The notes under the pieces are model-generated. The model saw only the letters and a program-made list of their open reading frames with translations. It had not been told where the DNA came from and did no database searches. Shown here piece after piece: positions 22,331-34,254 of a stretch of DNA of 64,000 nt. A program made the position numbers and the translations under genes. Source of the DNA: Rutpela maculata (lineage: Eukaryota; Arthropoda; Insecta; Coleoptera; Cerambycidae); contig OW386289.2 of the NCBI GenBank assembly GCA_936432065.2, positions 134,714,015 to 134,778,014 of the forward strand. The letters are read 5' to 3'. The number at the start of each line of letters is the position of its first letter. Position 1 is the first letter of the stretch.

Positions 22331-23037
22331 TATATATATATAATATATACTATACTATACTACTAAACCGACTTTGGTTTAGTACATTAGTTAATGACAG
22401 ACATGAAAAGTCATTTGTTAAAAGATTATAATACAAAATATATTTTATTTTTACTTACACAATTATTGAAAAACATTATTTTTGGTTTTCAGCAGACTTT
22501 CAAAATACCATCCGTTCTTTCCATATTGATCCAAATCTGATCATAGTATATGAAGAAGAAATCTCCCCTACGAAAAATCTTATCAACTTCTTTCAAATAC
22601 TTAATATCTAACATTCAATATGAGAATACAAGAAAATAACCATTCTTTCTAGGTCTGCTAGTATAGTAATAAGGTATCTCCCGAGGTATCTCCTTAAAAT
22701 TGTTTAAAGAAATAACTCTGGAACTATAATTATATGTAAAAGACTCCATTTGTGAAGCCATTTTTCGAAAAACGATTTGTTGCTTCAATAGGTTTCATTA
22801 TATTTACTGAAACTATTAAAATATTATAAACAGTCGTGGTGCGATATTTTTTTCATTAAATTGCTGATGATAGGTTAGTCAAAGGAAAACTATACGATAG
22901 TAAAAAACATTTTTTATAGAATTCGCAATACAGCCTTACTTATACTAATATCATGGCAAAGTTTGACCATAGCTATTCCACCACTCAACCAGGACATGCA
23001 CACTCGGACAATAACATAACAACAATTTCCTGCCACA
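22331..23037. other. Unassigned AT-rich intron
   Basis: No ORF or repeat recognised. Confidence 0.4.
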
Positions 23038-23105
23038 TTACCATCTGCCGTAGCTGAGACTCGATCTCAGGAGAGATAACAGCGATTAACCGTGTTGTAA
23101 CCATG
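23038..23105 (-). repeat. SINE-like fragment, copy 1
   Basis: About 50 bp are shared with 27083-27133 (ACATTACCATCTGCCGTAGC, TGAGACTCGA, GAGATAA). The minus strand carries GAGATCGAGTCTCAGCTAC, like the box B region of a tRNA-derived promoter. Confidence 0.45.
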
Positions 23106-23522
23106 TTGCAAGTAGCTATAAAATGAATTTATTTACGAATCAATTACATATTGAATAAAAAATAAGTACCTAATTAAAATATCAATTTTCAATCTTTGTA
23201 CTTCTCTAACAACCAACATCTGCTTATGCTGGGGAACAGGAAGCTCTAAAATGAGTTTATTTACAAAAACATATCTGAAACTTTAAGATATAAAAGGACT
23301 TCGTTGAAATTACCCTGTCTGTCTATATTTTCCAGTCGTTTAACCTTTGACACGTTTTTCATACTTATTAAGGCTCTTTAGTAGAACATGAAGCCACTTT
23401 CAAGATATTTCAAACATGAATCGTAACCAATATAATGTTGTAAACTTCAAACATATTATTTAAAAAGAATTGTACAGTTGCAACCTTGTCTATCTCTAAG
23501 AACAAAAATACTACTGTATGCT

Positions 23523-24010
23523 AGTAGGTATGCTTTTAGAGGGCAGAATATTTACCAACAGAATATTTTGTCGAACTCCTCTATACATTTCCTTAAATGT
23601 ATAAGGCATAACAAACCAGATTGAAACCAACAGCTATTCTCCGGACTAATGCCCCGCCGAGCGCTGAATTACGAATTACAAGCCTGTAATAACTATGTAT
23701 TGCCACAAAACGCTAAAGTTTCTATTGCAACAAACACCAGCCGAAAAACGTATTTCTTCTCAAAGGAGCTCTCGTGCCAACCACTCCACGCCACTTGCAG
23801 ACTGCAGTTTCGAGCTGTTGGCTCTCGTCAGTGCAATGTAAGTCCGGAATGACTGGAACGAGACCTTCGATCACTTTTGTACATGACGAGATTTATAAAA
23901 CCACAGCATGCAACAATAGCGGCCGATGTCCATTGCAATCGAAGTAGCAGTAGTCCTTAACGCGGCCAGGCTTGTAATTTGTAATTCAGCGCTACGTTAA
24001 TAAACAGCTG
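23523..24010. repeat. Dispersed repeat R1, copy 1
   Basis: Shares about 400 bp in the same orientation with 33449-33937 (landmarks CCAACAGCTATTCTCC, GAGCGCTGAATTACGAATTA, GACTGCAGTTTCGAGCT, ACATGACGAGATTTATAAAA). An inner inverted repeat pairs GCGCTGAATTACGAATTACA (23659) with its complement near 23980. Not coding, despite an ORF at 23649-23852. Confidence 0.8.
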
Positions 24011-24390
24011 TATACTGACAAGTGCCTCGACAACCAAGCTGATATCATTGGGGGATGATTCAAAGTAAAAATGTAGCAAGTACATCTAAAACAAATAAAT
24101 TATTTTCAAAAACTACGAAGTATCATACAAAATGTAATATACAGTTATATAAAAGTACAGTAGAAGTCTTCAGCTGAATTATTCGATACTCAATGGTATT
24201 CTGTGACCTGATTATCTGACATTGTTAAATTTGTATTTTGCACTCTAATGTATTTAATTTACGACCTACCACATCAGTTTATTTAATTAAGACTAGATAC
24301 AAAAGTAATAAAGTCAATTGTTTTGTCCTGGCTAACAGATAGATGTCATTGGTGGGTGAGTTCATTTATTTCAATATTGTCGACATGTTA

Positions 24391-25541
24391 GTCCACTCAA
24401 ATTAGGAAAAAAAACGCCGTTTTAAAGAAAGATTTTGAGCAGCAGTTTCTTTGCATAGATAGTAATTACTCAACTTTTAGAACAATTTTTTGCTTATGCG
24501 CAGAAAAAAAAGACATGATTTTTGAGATATATACATTTTTTTTTCATTTAGACTTTCATATTTCGAAAAGTACACGTTTTAAAGGATAAACGAACATAAG
24601 TAAACGTGTTCAGAATACGATTTCTTACAAAAAAGCTTCTATACATTTTCCCGATTATCCCATTGGTTTTTCCGGAAAATATATCTATGTGTTTTTTTTT
24701 ATTTTGAATGCAAATATCTCGAAAAGCACGCGATTTTAGGGCTAAATGAACATAAATAAACTTATTCAGAATAAGATTTTCTACAAAAAAGCTCCTCTAC
24801 ATTTTTCGATTATCCCATTGGTTTTTCCGGAAAAGCTTCTTGAAGAATATATATTTGCTTTTTCGTATTTTTTTTTTTTTTTCATTTGGACGTATATATC
24901 TCGGAAAGTACGCATTTTTTAGGCTAATGAACATTACTAAACTTGTTTAGAATGTGATTTCCTACAAAAAAGGTTCTGTATATTTAAGAGATATATACGT
25001 CAAAATGAAAAAAAAAAACATGAAAAAGCAAATATATATATTCTTCAAGAAGCTTTTCCGGAAAAACCAATGGGATAATCAGAAAAATGTATAGGAGCTA
25101 TTTTTGCAGGAAATCTCATTCTGAACAAGTTTACTTATGTTCATTTGGCCCTAAAAACGCGCACTTTTCGAGATATTTGCATTCAAAATAAAAAATACAC
25201 GAAAAAAACATATATATTTTTCAAGTCGCTTTTTCGGAAAAGCCAGTGGGATAATCGGAAAAACGTATAAAAACTTTTTTGTAGGAAGTCGTATTCTAAA
25301 CATGTTTACTTATGTTCGTTTAGCCTTAAAAACGCATACTTTTCGAGATATATACGTCTAAATGAAAAAAAACACGAAAAAACGTATATATATATATATA
25401 TATATGTATATATCTCAAAAATCATTTCTTTTTTTATCTGCGCATAAGCAAAACCTTGTTCTAAAAATTGAATACTTACTTCCTATGCAGAGGCACTACT
25501 GTTTAAAATTTTTCTCCGCTATTTTCCTAATTTGAGTGGAC
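24391..25541. mobile_element. Foldback element with tandem units, 1.15 kb
   Basis: It starts GTCCACTCAAATTAGG and ends CCTAATTTGAGTGGAC, flanked by TA (24389-24390 and 25542-25543). Almost the whole element is an inverted repeat. Each arm contains two to three diverged units of about 180 bp, each with a TTTCGAAAAGTACACG-like block, an AACATAAGTAAAC block and CCCATTGGTTTTTCCGGAAA. A single strand could fold into one long, branched hairpin. No coding capacity. Confidence 0.85.
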
Positions 25542-27060
25542 TATATGGAAAATAATATCATTTCGATATTCCAAAATTTGCACTAAAATGTAATTTTAAA
25601 TAGTGAAATTTATAACGAAACTAGAGCACATTATACTCTTCGACGATTTGTTGAGCTTTTTATATAATTGTTGTACATTATATGGGTTACTCTTCGCAGT
25701 TTTTTTTTATTTAGTTTGACATTTAAAATTTTTTGAGTCCAACTCAATTGGTGAAACACTTATTATAAAATAAATTTAAAAAAAGGAACTATTCGATCCA
25801 ACCCCAATTTGCATCTCAAACCCGCATTCTTGGATTTCAAATTTAAGACGTAACCTCTAAACAGTCATTATTTCCAAAGGCCTTAATGTCTGTAATATAA
25901 TGCATCTAGCTGAAAATCATATTTTTAAATGTAATAATGATAGGAAATACTATTCAGAAGATGTGTATTCAATTACAAAACATAAAACTTGAAAAGGCTA
26001 TTATTTAACATTTAAATGATTATTAACTTTTAATTTACAATCAAATTCTTTTCAAGCGTAGCAGAGTCCTTCCTGTAATTAACACTAAATTATCGTCCAA
26101 ATTTAAATACAGCCCTGCTTTTCTTCCTTAAATTGTCGCACTTACAAGAAACGTTATGGACGGACGGACAGACAAACAGACGGACAGCCATTTTAGAAGT
26201 TCAGAATTCGATCACTAACACAATGATATGATTTTTTTTCTTTACGAGCGATACTTTTTAGAAATATACTAATCAAATGCAATATACTTCTTTTAAGGCG
26301 TTATTGATATTGACTTTTCTATCTTTGTATATTATATTATGTGTATTGATGAATCAGTTTCAGAGTCATACGTACGCCGTGTCCGCGACTAACTAAATGT
26401 CGTAAACAGAGAACATTGATTTTGATCGATATGAACAGGTTAAAATTAAATTTTAATTTTATTTTTTATTTAGACTATACATTTTCACGTTTTCATTTGG
26501 CGTACGAGATATAATACAATAAGCAATTACGAACAGCCTTTTAATACACACATTGATTGATGTTTTTTATAAAAAAAATATTAATGTTGGTTAGCCTAAA
26601 ATTTAGTTATAAATCGTTTTTACGGTAATTAGACACATAAAACAACAGTTTGGTTATTTTCCAAATAACCTGGAAAATTATAAATGAACCGTTTTCAAGA
26701 GAATATCCATCGGTATGCAGCACTGGAAAGGCAGAATTGCAGAAAATTTAAAGCGTTTTTTACGTTTCATAGAACTATGCATTTTATAGATACTCCAATG
26801 TTTTATTCTCATGCGGTGCTAATTAATATTCTAGAGAAGTGTGGCCACTGGTACGTGAGTATTTATTGGCTTTATCGGGGAATTAAGCATTACAATTGGA
26901 AATGTATATTTTAGTAGACGCTTTATTGCCGTCGTTGAATGAAAAATGTAATTTGTCAGATGAAATCATGTAGCCGGGAAAACTAATTACGCCTTTTCAG
27001 CTGTTACCGTTATGGCAGACCTTCTCTAGGATCTACATTCCTGCAGTCAATTGGCTTTTT
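25542..27060. other. Unassigned AT-rich intron
   Basis: One short run of GACG/GACA repeats at 26159-26189. The ORF at 26684-26914 has no recognised domain. Confidence 0.4.
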
Positions 27061-27074
27061 GCTTACGTCACAAC

Positions 27075-27145
27075 CACTCTCCGTGACATTGCCATCTGCT
27101 GTAGCTGAGACTCGAACTTAGCAGAGATAATAGAGGCTCACTTAA
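27075..27145 (-). repeat. SINE-like fragment, copy 2
   Basis: Matches 23038-23105 over about 50 bp. The minus strand reads AAGTTCGAGTCTCAGCTAC, close to a Pol III box B. Confidence 0.45.
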
Positions 27146-27205
27146 TCGCGGCTCAGTTTACTGCTACCGTCTGAGTAACACATTAAAAACGCTAGTAAAC
27201 ATCCA

Positions 27206-27284
27206 TACTTTAGCCAGGTTTCGAACCCGGGACCCCGTGGTGGCAAGCCTAACTTGCAAGCACTAAGGTGACTGAGTCGATTAA
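27206..27284 (-). repeat. tRNA-derived SINE head or tRNA-like relic
   Basis: On the minus strand GGGTTCGAAACCTGG contains a perfect box B (GGTTCGAAACC). It forms a T-arm with a 5-bp stem (one G-U pair) and a 7-base loop. Upstream lies a degenerate A-box-like GACTCAGTCACCTTAGTGC and TTGCAAG. There is no clean acceptor stem, so this is not a working tRNA gene. Confidence 0.55.
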
Positions 27285-27299
27285 ATAGGTAAATATATA

Positions 27300-29960
27300 T
27301 TATTTTAATAAACACTTTAACATAGTGATTCTTGTATAGTTCACTGGTTTATTTTCTGTCTGGATTGTGATCCTAATATATCGCGAGAACTCTTTGCAAT
27401 GAAGACTTCTCAGCGGTTTTGGACTAGTCCATGTATTACAACGTGTGTGTTTCAATGTGCGATTTTGTCTCTTGGTTGTTATTGCAGTTAAAATATGGCG
27501 AATTTCGTTTACTCTAAGTTTTTGCAACTGCAAATGTTAAATATTTATACCTACTTTGTTTTTACTAGATGAATGCTAAAGCACGTGGGATACTCTTTAC
27601 ATTACTAGGCAACTATGCTCTGTAAATTATTTTGCCGATAAAATCCTAAGCACTAGTAATATTAGAGGCGATTATTTCACTCATTAACGTGATAGCCAAT
27701 GAATGCCTGTTTTTTTTTGACAATATTGCACCAAAAAAAATCATTATTAGTGGCAAACTAACCCAAATCGGCTTTTGACAGTGCCAACATGAAAAATTTA
27801 TCGCTCTAATTTTTTGTATGGACTCGTCGACAAATATTATCGTATGTAATATCACTAGTGCTTAAAATTTTATCGAAAATTTTTTCGAAAGCGTGTTGCC
27901 TGGTAATATAACGAGTGCAAATTGGCAGTTTATTATCTGATTAAATCCCGACCGCTTTAGCGGGAGGGATTTAATCTTTGATAATAAACTGCCAATTTGC
28001 ACGAGTTATATTAACTAAGGGCGACTTAGCTTGAGAAAAAATTTTTAGATAAAATTTAAAGCACGAGTGGTATTTGAGGAGAATATTTCACGAATAAATA
28101 ATTCATTAAGTACATCTTCAATATTATGTTTTCTCATTAACTGCCTTCAGACGTTTTCTTGTCACTTTTTGGAGTTTACTGACCTTTATTTTCAATTTCA
28201 TCATTAATTTGATATACAGAAATATTTCCAAACCGACTCATATTGTCAAAACAGCAAATCTGAAACAAACGCAGTAGAAACAACGGAGATTCGCTATATT
28301 TTAAAATAATCTAGTGACGTTTCCATGGCAACTAGTAAATAAAACGAGTTGAAACCTTAGATATTATAATATATAGACTGGCTTAACACCTTTCAGGCGT
28401 TTCTGAGGTGCAATACGACGAGGAACGATAGAGAGAGCACTACTTTAGTACCGATGTCTCGCCCAAATAAAATATACACCCATGGTTCCGAGATTGACAT
28501 AGAGAGCGCCATCTAGCGCTACAAGTTATATTCCATAATAAATAAATGTTCATCGACTCATATTTACGTATTTAATCCTCACTTTTAACTTACGAAGTTT
28601 ATGAATTATGTTGAGGTTTGCTTTGTTAAGCAAAGAGAATTTTAAATACAACAAATTATAATGTTTGATGCACAGCTTTGGTTCAACGAGTTACTTTTTG
28701 GTAGATTACCATAATATGTAAGTACTATACATTTTTAGTTTGTTCCAGAGCGAATGTGTACTTGACATTTATAATAAATGATTTGCTTACCTTTGTAACT
28801 ACGTTATTGAGCTATTGAAAGCTGTGCTTGACTTGTTCCTGTATTATGAGCTAGGTATATTAAGTACAATCTTTGTGTGTAATTGTTACCTGATTTAACA
28901 CTAGGAAAACTGAAATAGTTACAGATAGGCAAAAGTTACAGCCTATATATTTCAGACAAGATTCGCTTTGGAATTGAGGTGTGTTTTTGTTTGCTACTAC
29001 ATAATACAATATTACAATTTACAAGGTAAGTACGTTAACAATTAATAATAAGCTAGAGAAGATATTTATAGATAAAACTTAAAAGCTCGAGTTGCCCTAT
29101 TTGCCAAAAATATTTCACGACAAAAACGTCAAAAAATTTTCGCATATTTGCCGCTGCAGCGACCTAAAAAATTAGAGCGATAAATTTTGCATGTTGGTCC
29201 TGTCAAGAGCCGATCTAGCTTGAATTACCACTAATAATGACGTTTGATTGGTGCAATGTTTTGAAAAAACGGGCTCTCATTGGCTATAGCGTTAATGAGT
29301 GAAATAATCGCAGTAATATTTAATATTTTCCTCGAATAGGACCACTGGTGCTTTCAAATTTTATCTATAAATTTCTTCATTAGCTTATTGCTAATTATTA
29401 ACGGAACTTGTAAATGGTAGTATTTTATTATATACATAGTAATGTAATAATATAAACATAACATAAACAATTTCAAATCCAAGGCTGCCTGGAAAGACTA
29501 GGGAAAAGTCAAACACAGCTTTCAATGGCGTATAATAACGTAATTGCAAAATAATTAACATAACTAAAATTAAATACAAAAGCCTACCAAGCAGGCAAAT
29601 CAATTATTTCATGTTAAACACACAAATGTAGTTACGTATAGTAATTCATCACAAAGTAACACGTTAATAATTTGGAAAATCAAAATTATGCACTAGCACT
29701 ATACGTTATAATTCGTTGTACTTAAAGCTGTCTCTACTTAAACAACAAACTTTAACTCAACTATTAAACTACTTAAAATAGAAATAAGGATTAAATAGAT
29801 AAATGTATATTAATAAACACATTTATTGTTGAAAAATTCATTGAGCACATAGTTAATTCTAATGTAGCGTTACTAGATGGCGATACTATAACAAAATTTC
29901 ATCTGTGTGTCGGCAACCTAGTGCTCTCTCTCTCTCTCTCTCCCTTTTACTCGTAATGTG
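27300..29960. repeat. Large inverted-repeat region (repeat R2)
   Basis: 27646-27905 is an inverted match of 29060-29370 (AAATTTATCGCTCTAATTTTTT against AAAAAATTAGAGCGATAAATTT; CACTCATTAACG against CGTTAATGAGTG). 28430-28720 is an inverted match of about 29640-29960, including AGAGAGCACTA, a GCGCCATCTAG block and a GAGTTACTTT block. Pieces recur in direct orientation at 29960-30140, 32026-32190, 34260-34500 and 63340-63830, so this is a family of dispersed elements. No credible ORF. Confidence 0.6.
27908..28012. repeat. 105-bp near-perfect palindrome
   Basis: TATAACGAGTGCAAATTGGC and AGTTTATTATC pair with their complements at 27980-28012. GATTAAATCCC...GGGATTTAATC forms the inner stem and CGCTTTAGCG the tip. 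A diverged copy lies at 32026-32100. Confidence 0.8.
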
Positions 29961-30927
29961 ATTGGTAGAACTCCTTACAGTGTAGACTTCTCAGCAGTTT
30001 TGGACCACTGTATTAATTACATTATCTATGATTGTCATTACGTTTAAAATATGTCGAATTCTGTACACTTTAAGTTTCTGCAGTCGCGTTTGTTAAATAT
30101 TTACACCTACTTTGTTTTTTACTAGATGAGCCGCTTTGAAAATGCATTTTTATGTGACGTAAATGATGAAATTGAAAATAAAGGTCAGTAAACACTAAAA
30201 AGGGCATAACAGGATAAGCATGTAAAATCTGCCCCCAAACAAAATGTTGTTTGTTATCAAATATGATTTTCCCAAAATTTCGAGCCTGCAGCCGCCATAT
30301 TGGAGGAGTGGTGGGTTTTTTTTGATTTTCGTTTTTTAAAATTTTCTCGGATACCGTTGTACGAAAAAATCCGAAAAAATTCACAGTTGTTACTTACATA
30401 TTGGACTATTTATCCAATTTTTTTCATAATTTTTAAATGCAAATTTGGTATGCAAAAAAAATTTGCACATTTTTGCATACAATTTTTTGGCACTTTAAGA
30501 AAGAAGGCCACTCTGAATTTTTCATCGTAAATTACTCATTTATCAAGGCCTATTCTCAGCATCTCAGCATATTTTATCTAAGTGTTTCAGGTTAAATCTT
30601 CATATTTTGGACTAAGGATTCTTAAGGATTCTCCAGTTAGCGTATGTCCAATTATTAATGAAACATCATGTTTGTTAACAAGACATTCGTCCAAATGATA
30701 GTGAGGCGCGTATAAGAGAATGGTCGGTAACGCAGTTATTCGTTTTTTTAAACTATCTTCCACATTTTTTAAAAATATGAAAATAATTTGAGAATAGGCC
30801 TTGATAAATGAGCAATTTACGAATAAAAATTCAGAGTGACCTTCTTTCTTAAAGTGCCAAAAATTGTATGCAAAAATTTGCAATTTTTTTTGCGTACGGC
30901 ATTTAAAAACCGCTGCCCAAGGAACCA

Positions 30928-31682
30928 CTACTTCCACATCCAGATTTTCTCTCCAAGTCACTCACAACGAAAAAATTTTGTATGTGGAAATAACTGTTTA
31001 TGGAACTTTAATAATATAATATTTGAAATCCTCTACCCTAAAAACCCATAAACGATACCCCACATCGGTAGTGGGGTGGGGTGGTGATAGGGGGTGGTAG
31101 TGGGGGTGGAGGAAGTAAAAAAATATTTTGAGGTTTTTGGTTCTTGTACACACACTAAATCACATTTTTTTTCATCCCCTTTAATAATGGGGTGAGGGTG
31201 GTGATAGAGGGATGGTAGTGGGGGTGGATGAAGTAAAAAATATTTTGAGGTTTCTGGTTCTTGTACACACACTAAATCACAATTTTTTTTCATCCCCTTT
31301 AATAATGGGGTGGGGGTGGTAATGTGGGTGGCTAATGCCAAAAAATTTTTTGAGACCTTAGCTTCTCTTGTATATACTAAATGCCAATTTTATGGACTCT
31401 TACCTGCTTGATTTACGTATTTACCCCAAATTTACCCCAATTTACTCCCCAACTCTTCTACGAAACAAGATGAAAATATAATCTAGTTCCAGATCTCATT
31501 AAAGTACATATGTATACCAAATTTCAAGTCAATATCTTAAACGGTTCCAGAGTAAACGTGCGCACAAAAAAAAATTACAGACAAACTTAAAATCTACACG
31601 TTTCATGACATTCTAAGCCGATTTGAACAATAAAAATTTTAAAAAAATTTTTTGTCGTTACTATACTTCCACTGGATGTGGA
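30928..31682. mobile_element. Element with ACTTCCACATCCAG termini (R3)
   Basis: It begins ACTTCCACATCCAG and ends CTGGATGTGGAAGT, and it interrupts an older inverted repeat, which shows it is an insertion. It contains the 117-bp tandem units at 31078-31330. Its right half is closely matched at 48925-49405 (GACATTCTAAGCC, CGGTTCCAGAGTAA, CTTGATTT, TATACTTCCACTG). Inverted parts recur at 51650-51940. Target duplication not resolved. Confidence 0.65.
31078..31330. repeat. Tandem repeat, about 117-bp unit, 2+ copies
   Basis: The unit runs GGGGTGGTGATAGGGGG, a GTAGTGGGGGTGGA block, AAGTAAAAAATATTTTGAGG, TTCTTGTACACACACTAAAT, CATCCCCTTTAATAATGGGG. Two near-identical full units plus a partial third. 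The repeated translation KKCDLVCVQEP on the minus strand is a by-product. Confidence 0.85.
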
Positions 31683-32025
31683 AGTAAAATTATGAAAAAA
31701 ATTGGGTAAATAGTCCAACATGTAAGTAACAACTGTGAATTTTTTCGGATTTTTTCTTACAACGGTATCGGAGAAAATTTTAAGAAACGAAAGTCAAAAA
31801 AAACCCTACCACTCCTCCAATATGGCGATAGCAGGCTTGAAATTTTCGGAAAATCATATTTAGGGTAAGCCCCTTCAAATAGTTGATAACAAACAAAATT
31901 TTGTTTGGGGGCAGATTTTACATGCTTATGCCCTTTACAAGAAAGCATCTGGACGCAATTAGTTACAAAACATAGTATTGTAAATTGTAAATTTTTTCTC
32001 AAGCTAAGTTGCCAAAAAGTAATAT

Positions 32026-33436
32026 AATTCGTGTAAATTCGCAATTTATTATCAAAGATTAAATCCCTCGCCCTAAAGCGCTCAGGATTTTTAATTAGAT
32101 TATAAACTTTAAAACACTCTTTATATTACTAGGTAGCTACGCTCTCGAAAAAATGTTGCCGATAACATCCTAAGCGCTAGTGACATTCCAGACAATAAAA
32201 TATTCAGTCCTACGCGCATGTTTTAAAACGGGACATTTTATGGTATATGTTTCTGGTAATAAGAAGGATGCAGACAAATATTTTAAAACGATTAACTTTT
32301 ATAAATGCTTTTTCGAAGATGCTCATAACCGCAAATGTGCACACTTGGCTACCTTGCTAAATGAAGTGTGCACATACAAAAGGAATTGACCCAAGATTCT
32401 GGCGAAATTTCCTTGAGACTTATATATAAATATCATAAACAGCTTTTAACCGTTCCGATCACCTAAATCAGGTCAATAAAACGCTATCTAAATCGCTTCA
32501 GAAGGAGCCATTTCAGCGTGTAGTTGGATACCGTCCACTAGAGAAACCCCTTTACATGTTTGCTGCCCATTTTCGCAGAACAAACACTTGAACTGCCATC
32601 CATAAGTAATAAAAACTAAGGAATCTGTGCTGCCTCAACCGTAATCTGTTCGCACACTTCAGTGAGCTTGTAAAAAATAACTATTCCTTAGTATTCTGTG
32701 TTAAACTCAGAAACTAGTTTATTCTTCTCATGAAAGTTTTCCTGGATTTGTCACCCATCAATCGTCGCATTCTTGACATGAGTAATGAACCGAGCTTTCC
32801 TTTGATCGAACTGATTTTAAAAGGAACTCTCTTTCGTGCATACTAAACACAGAATTAATTTAAGTTGCGATCACATTTATCAATTCCATACACATTCTAT
32901 TTTCTACTCTGCGACCAATTTGTTTTTTTCGTTCTTCGTTTCTTCTAGAGTTTTTCTCCTAAAAAATCGCAGTTCTTTTATATATGCGACATGCACATTG
33001 AATGAAAGAATACAGTTAAAATACGTTATGTATCTTATGTATTATTGCTTATAATTTTATCGGTAATTTTTTTTCGAGAGTGCATTTATCTGGGAATATA
33101 AACAGTTTAATTTAACACTTTAATATCTTATTATGCCGGTATTATCAACTTCATGTAAATGTCGATTTAATTAAACAGCCGTTAAGCTAAGTGGCCCTTT
33201 ATCTTTCTCATATGTATTATCAACCATGATTTTACTAATGAAATCTCTATTTTAGCAAAGTTGGTAATAAAATTATTATTAAAGGAGGAAATTGCGCTAT
33301 ATGATTTATCATAAAAATGTACGTCAGTCTAATAATATTTTTTGACTGTGGTTGTTTTATCAAGAAAAATAAAAGTAGATAAACCATTATTACAAATATT
33401 AGCAAATTCAAAAAGAATACGCTGCAATAACTTTTT
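32026..33436. other. R2-related fragment, then unassigned intron
   Basis: 32026-32190 is a diverged copy of 27590-27670 plus 27908-28012 (TATTACTAGGTAGCTACGCT, GCGCTAGTGACATT). 32200-33436 has ORFs without recognisable domains. Confidence 0.45.
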
Positions 33437-33448
33437 TAATGAAGATAT

Positions 33449-33937
33449 TTACTAGTGAAATATTTTTGTCGACCTCCTCTATACGTTTCCTTAAATATAT
33501 AAGTAATAAAAAAACAGACTGCAACCAACAGCTATTCTCCAGACTAATGCCCTGCCGAGCGCTGAATTACGAATTACAAGCCTGGCCGCGTTAAGTGCAA
33601 TAACTATGTATTGCCACAAAACGCTAAAGTTTCGAATGTAACAAACACCAGCCGAAAGACTTATGCCTACTGAAAGGAGCTCTCGTTCCAGCCACTCCAT
33701 ACCATTGCAGACTGCAGTTTCGAGCTATTGGCTCTCGTCAGTGCAAGGTAGGTCTGAGATGGCTGGAACGAGGCATTTGTTCACTCTTGGTACATGACGA
33801 GATTTATAAAACCACGACATGCAACAAAAATGGTAGGCTCCATCTAGCGGCTCGAAACAGCAGTAGCCCTGACATGGGCACAGTTAGTAGGTATGCTTTT
33901 AGAGGGCAGAATATTTACTAGTGAAATATTTACCTAC
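33449..33937. mobile_element. Dispersed repeat R1, copy 2, with 12-bp duplication
   Basis: Flanked on both sides by TAATGAAGATAT (33437-33448 and 33938-33949), a plausible target-site duplication. Body matches 23575-23900. Ends carry TTTACTAGTGAAATATTT on both sides and the TAGTAGGTATGCTTTTAGAG block at 33889 that precedes copy 1, suggesting a head-to-tail ancestral unit. Superfamily unknown. Confidence 0.7.
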
Positions 33938-34254
33938 TAATGAAGATATGTTCATTTTTTCTTTGTTTGTCAATTTCAAATTTTAGATTAATTTTTCAGA
34001 TTTAAAGGACTCTTCAGCTTAAAACTCGGATTTTTGACATGTAAACTAAATGATGGTTTAACGGAAATCCAGTATTTAAATTTTGTTGACAATACACTCT
34101 ATTATCGCTAACGCTCCTTTTAAATTAAATCTCTCTTTAAAAATGTTGATAATACCAGCTGTAAATCTCTCATACGTAAGCACCCTTTCTTTCTGTCCAA
34201 TTCTCTTCAATTTACATGAATTGTATTACTTCTGGCAACGTACCTCAAAAAAAA

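Larger units (their letters stand above)
30180..31960. repeat. Long inverted repeat split by a later insertion
   Basis: The left arm 30180-30560 pairs with 30795-30900 plus 31683-31950 read in reverse. Landmarks are TAAAATCTGCCCCCAAACAA, GCCATATTGGAGGAGTGG, CACAGTTGTTACTTACAT and CCTTGATAAATGAG. The pairing segment of the right arm is interrupted at 30928-31682 by another element. The ORFs at 30070-30384, 30300-30530, 30587-30961 and 31757-32044 are mirror translations of the arms, not genes. Confidence 0.75.

Noticed and set aside
27206..27284. Functional tRNA gene
   Set aside because: Good T-arm and box B, but no acceptor stem and a degenerate A box.
31033..31341. Minus-strand ORF with a repeated peptide (DLVCVQEP)
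   Set aside because: It is the translation of the 117-bp G-rich tandem repeat; no start context or domain.
33491..33700. Minus-strand ORF of 69 codons
   Set aside because: Lies in repeat R1; the matching region at 23.65 kb has no equivalent conserved frame.
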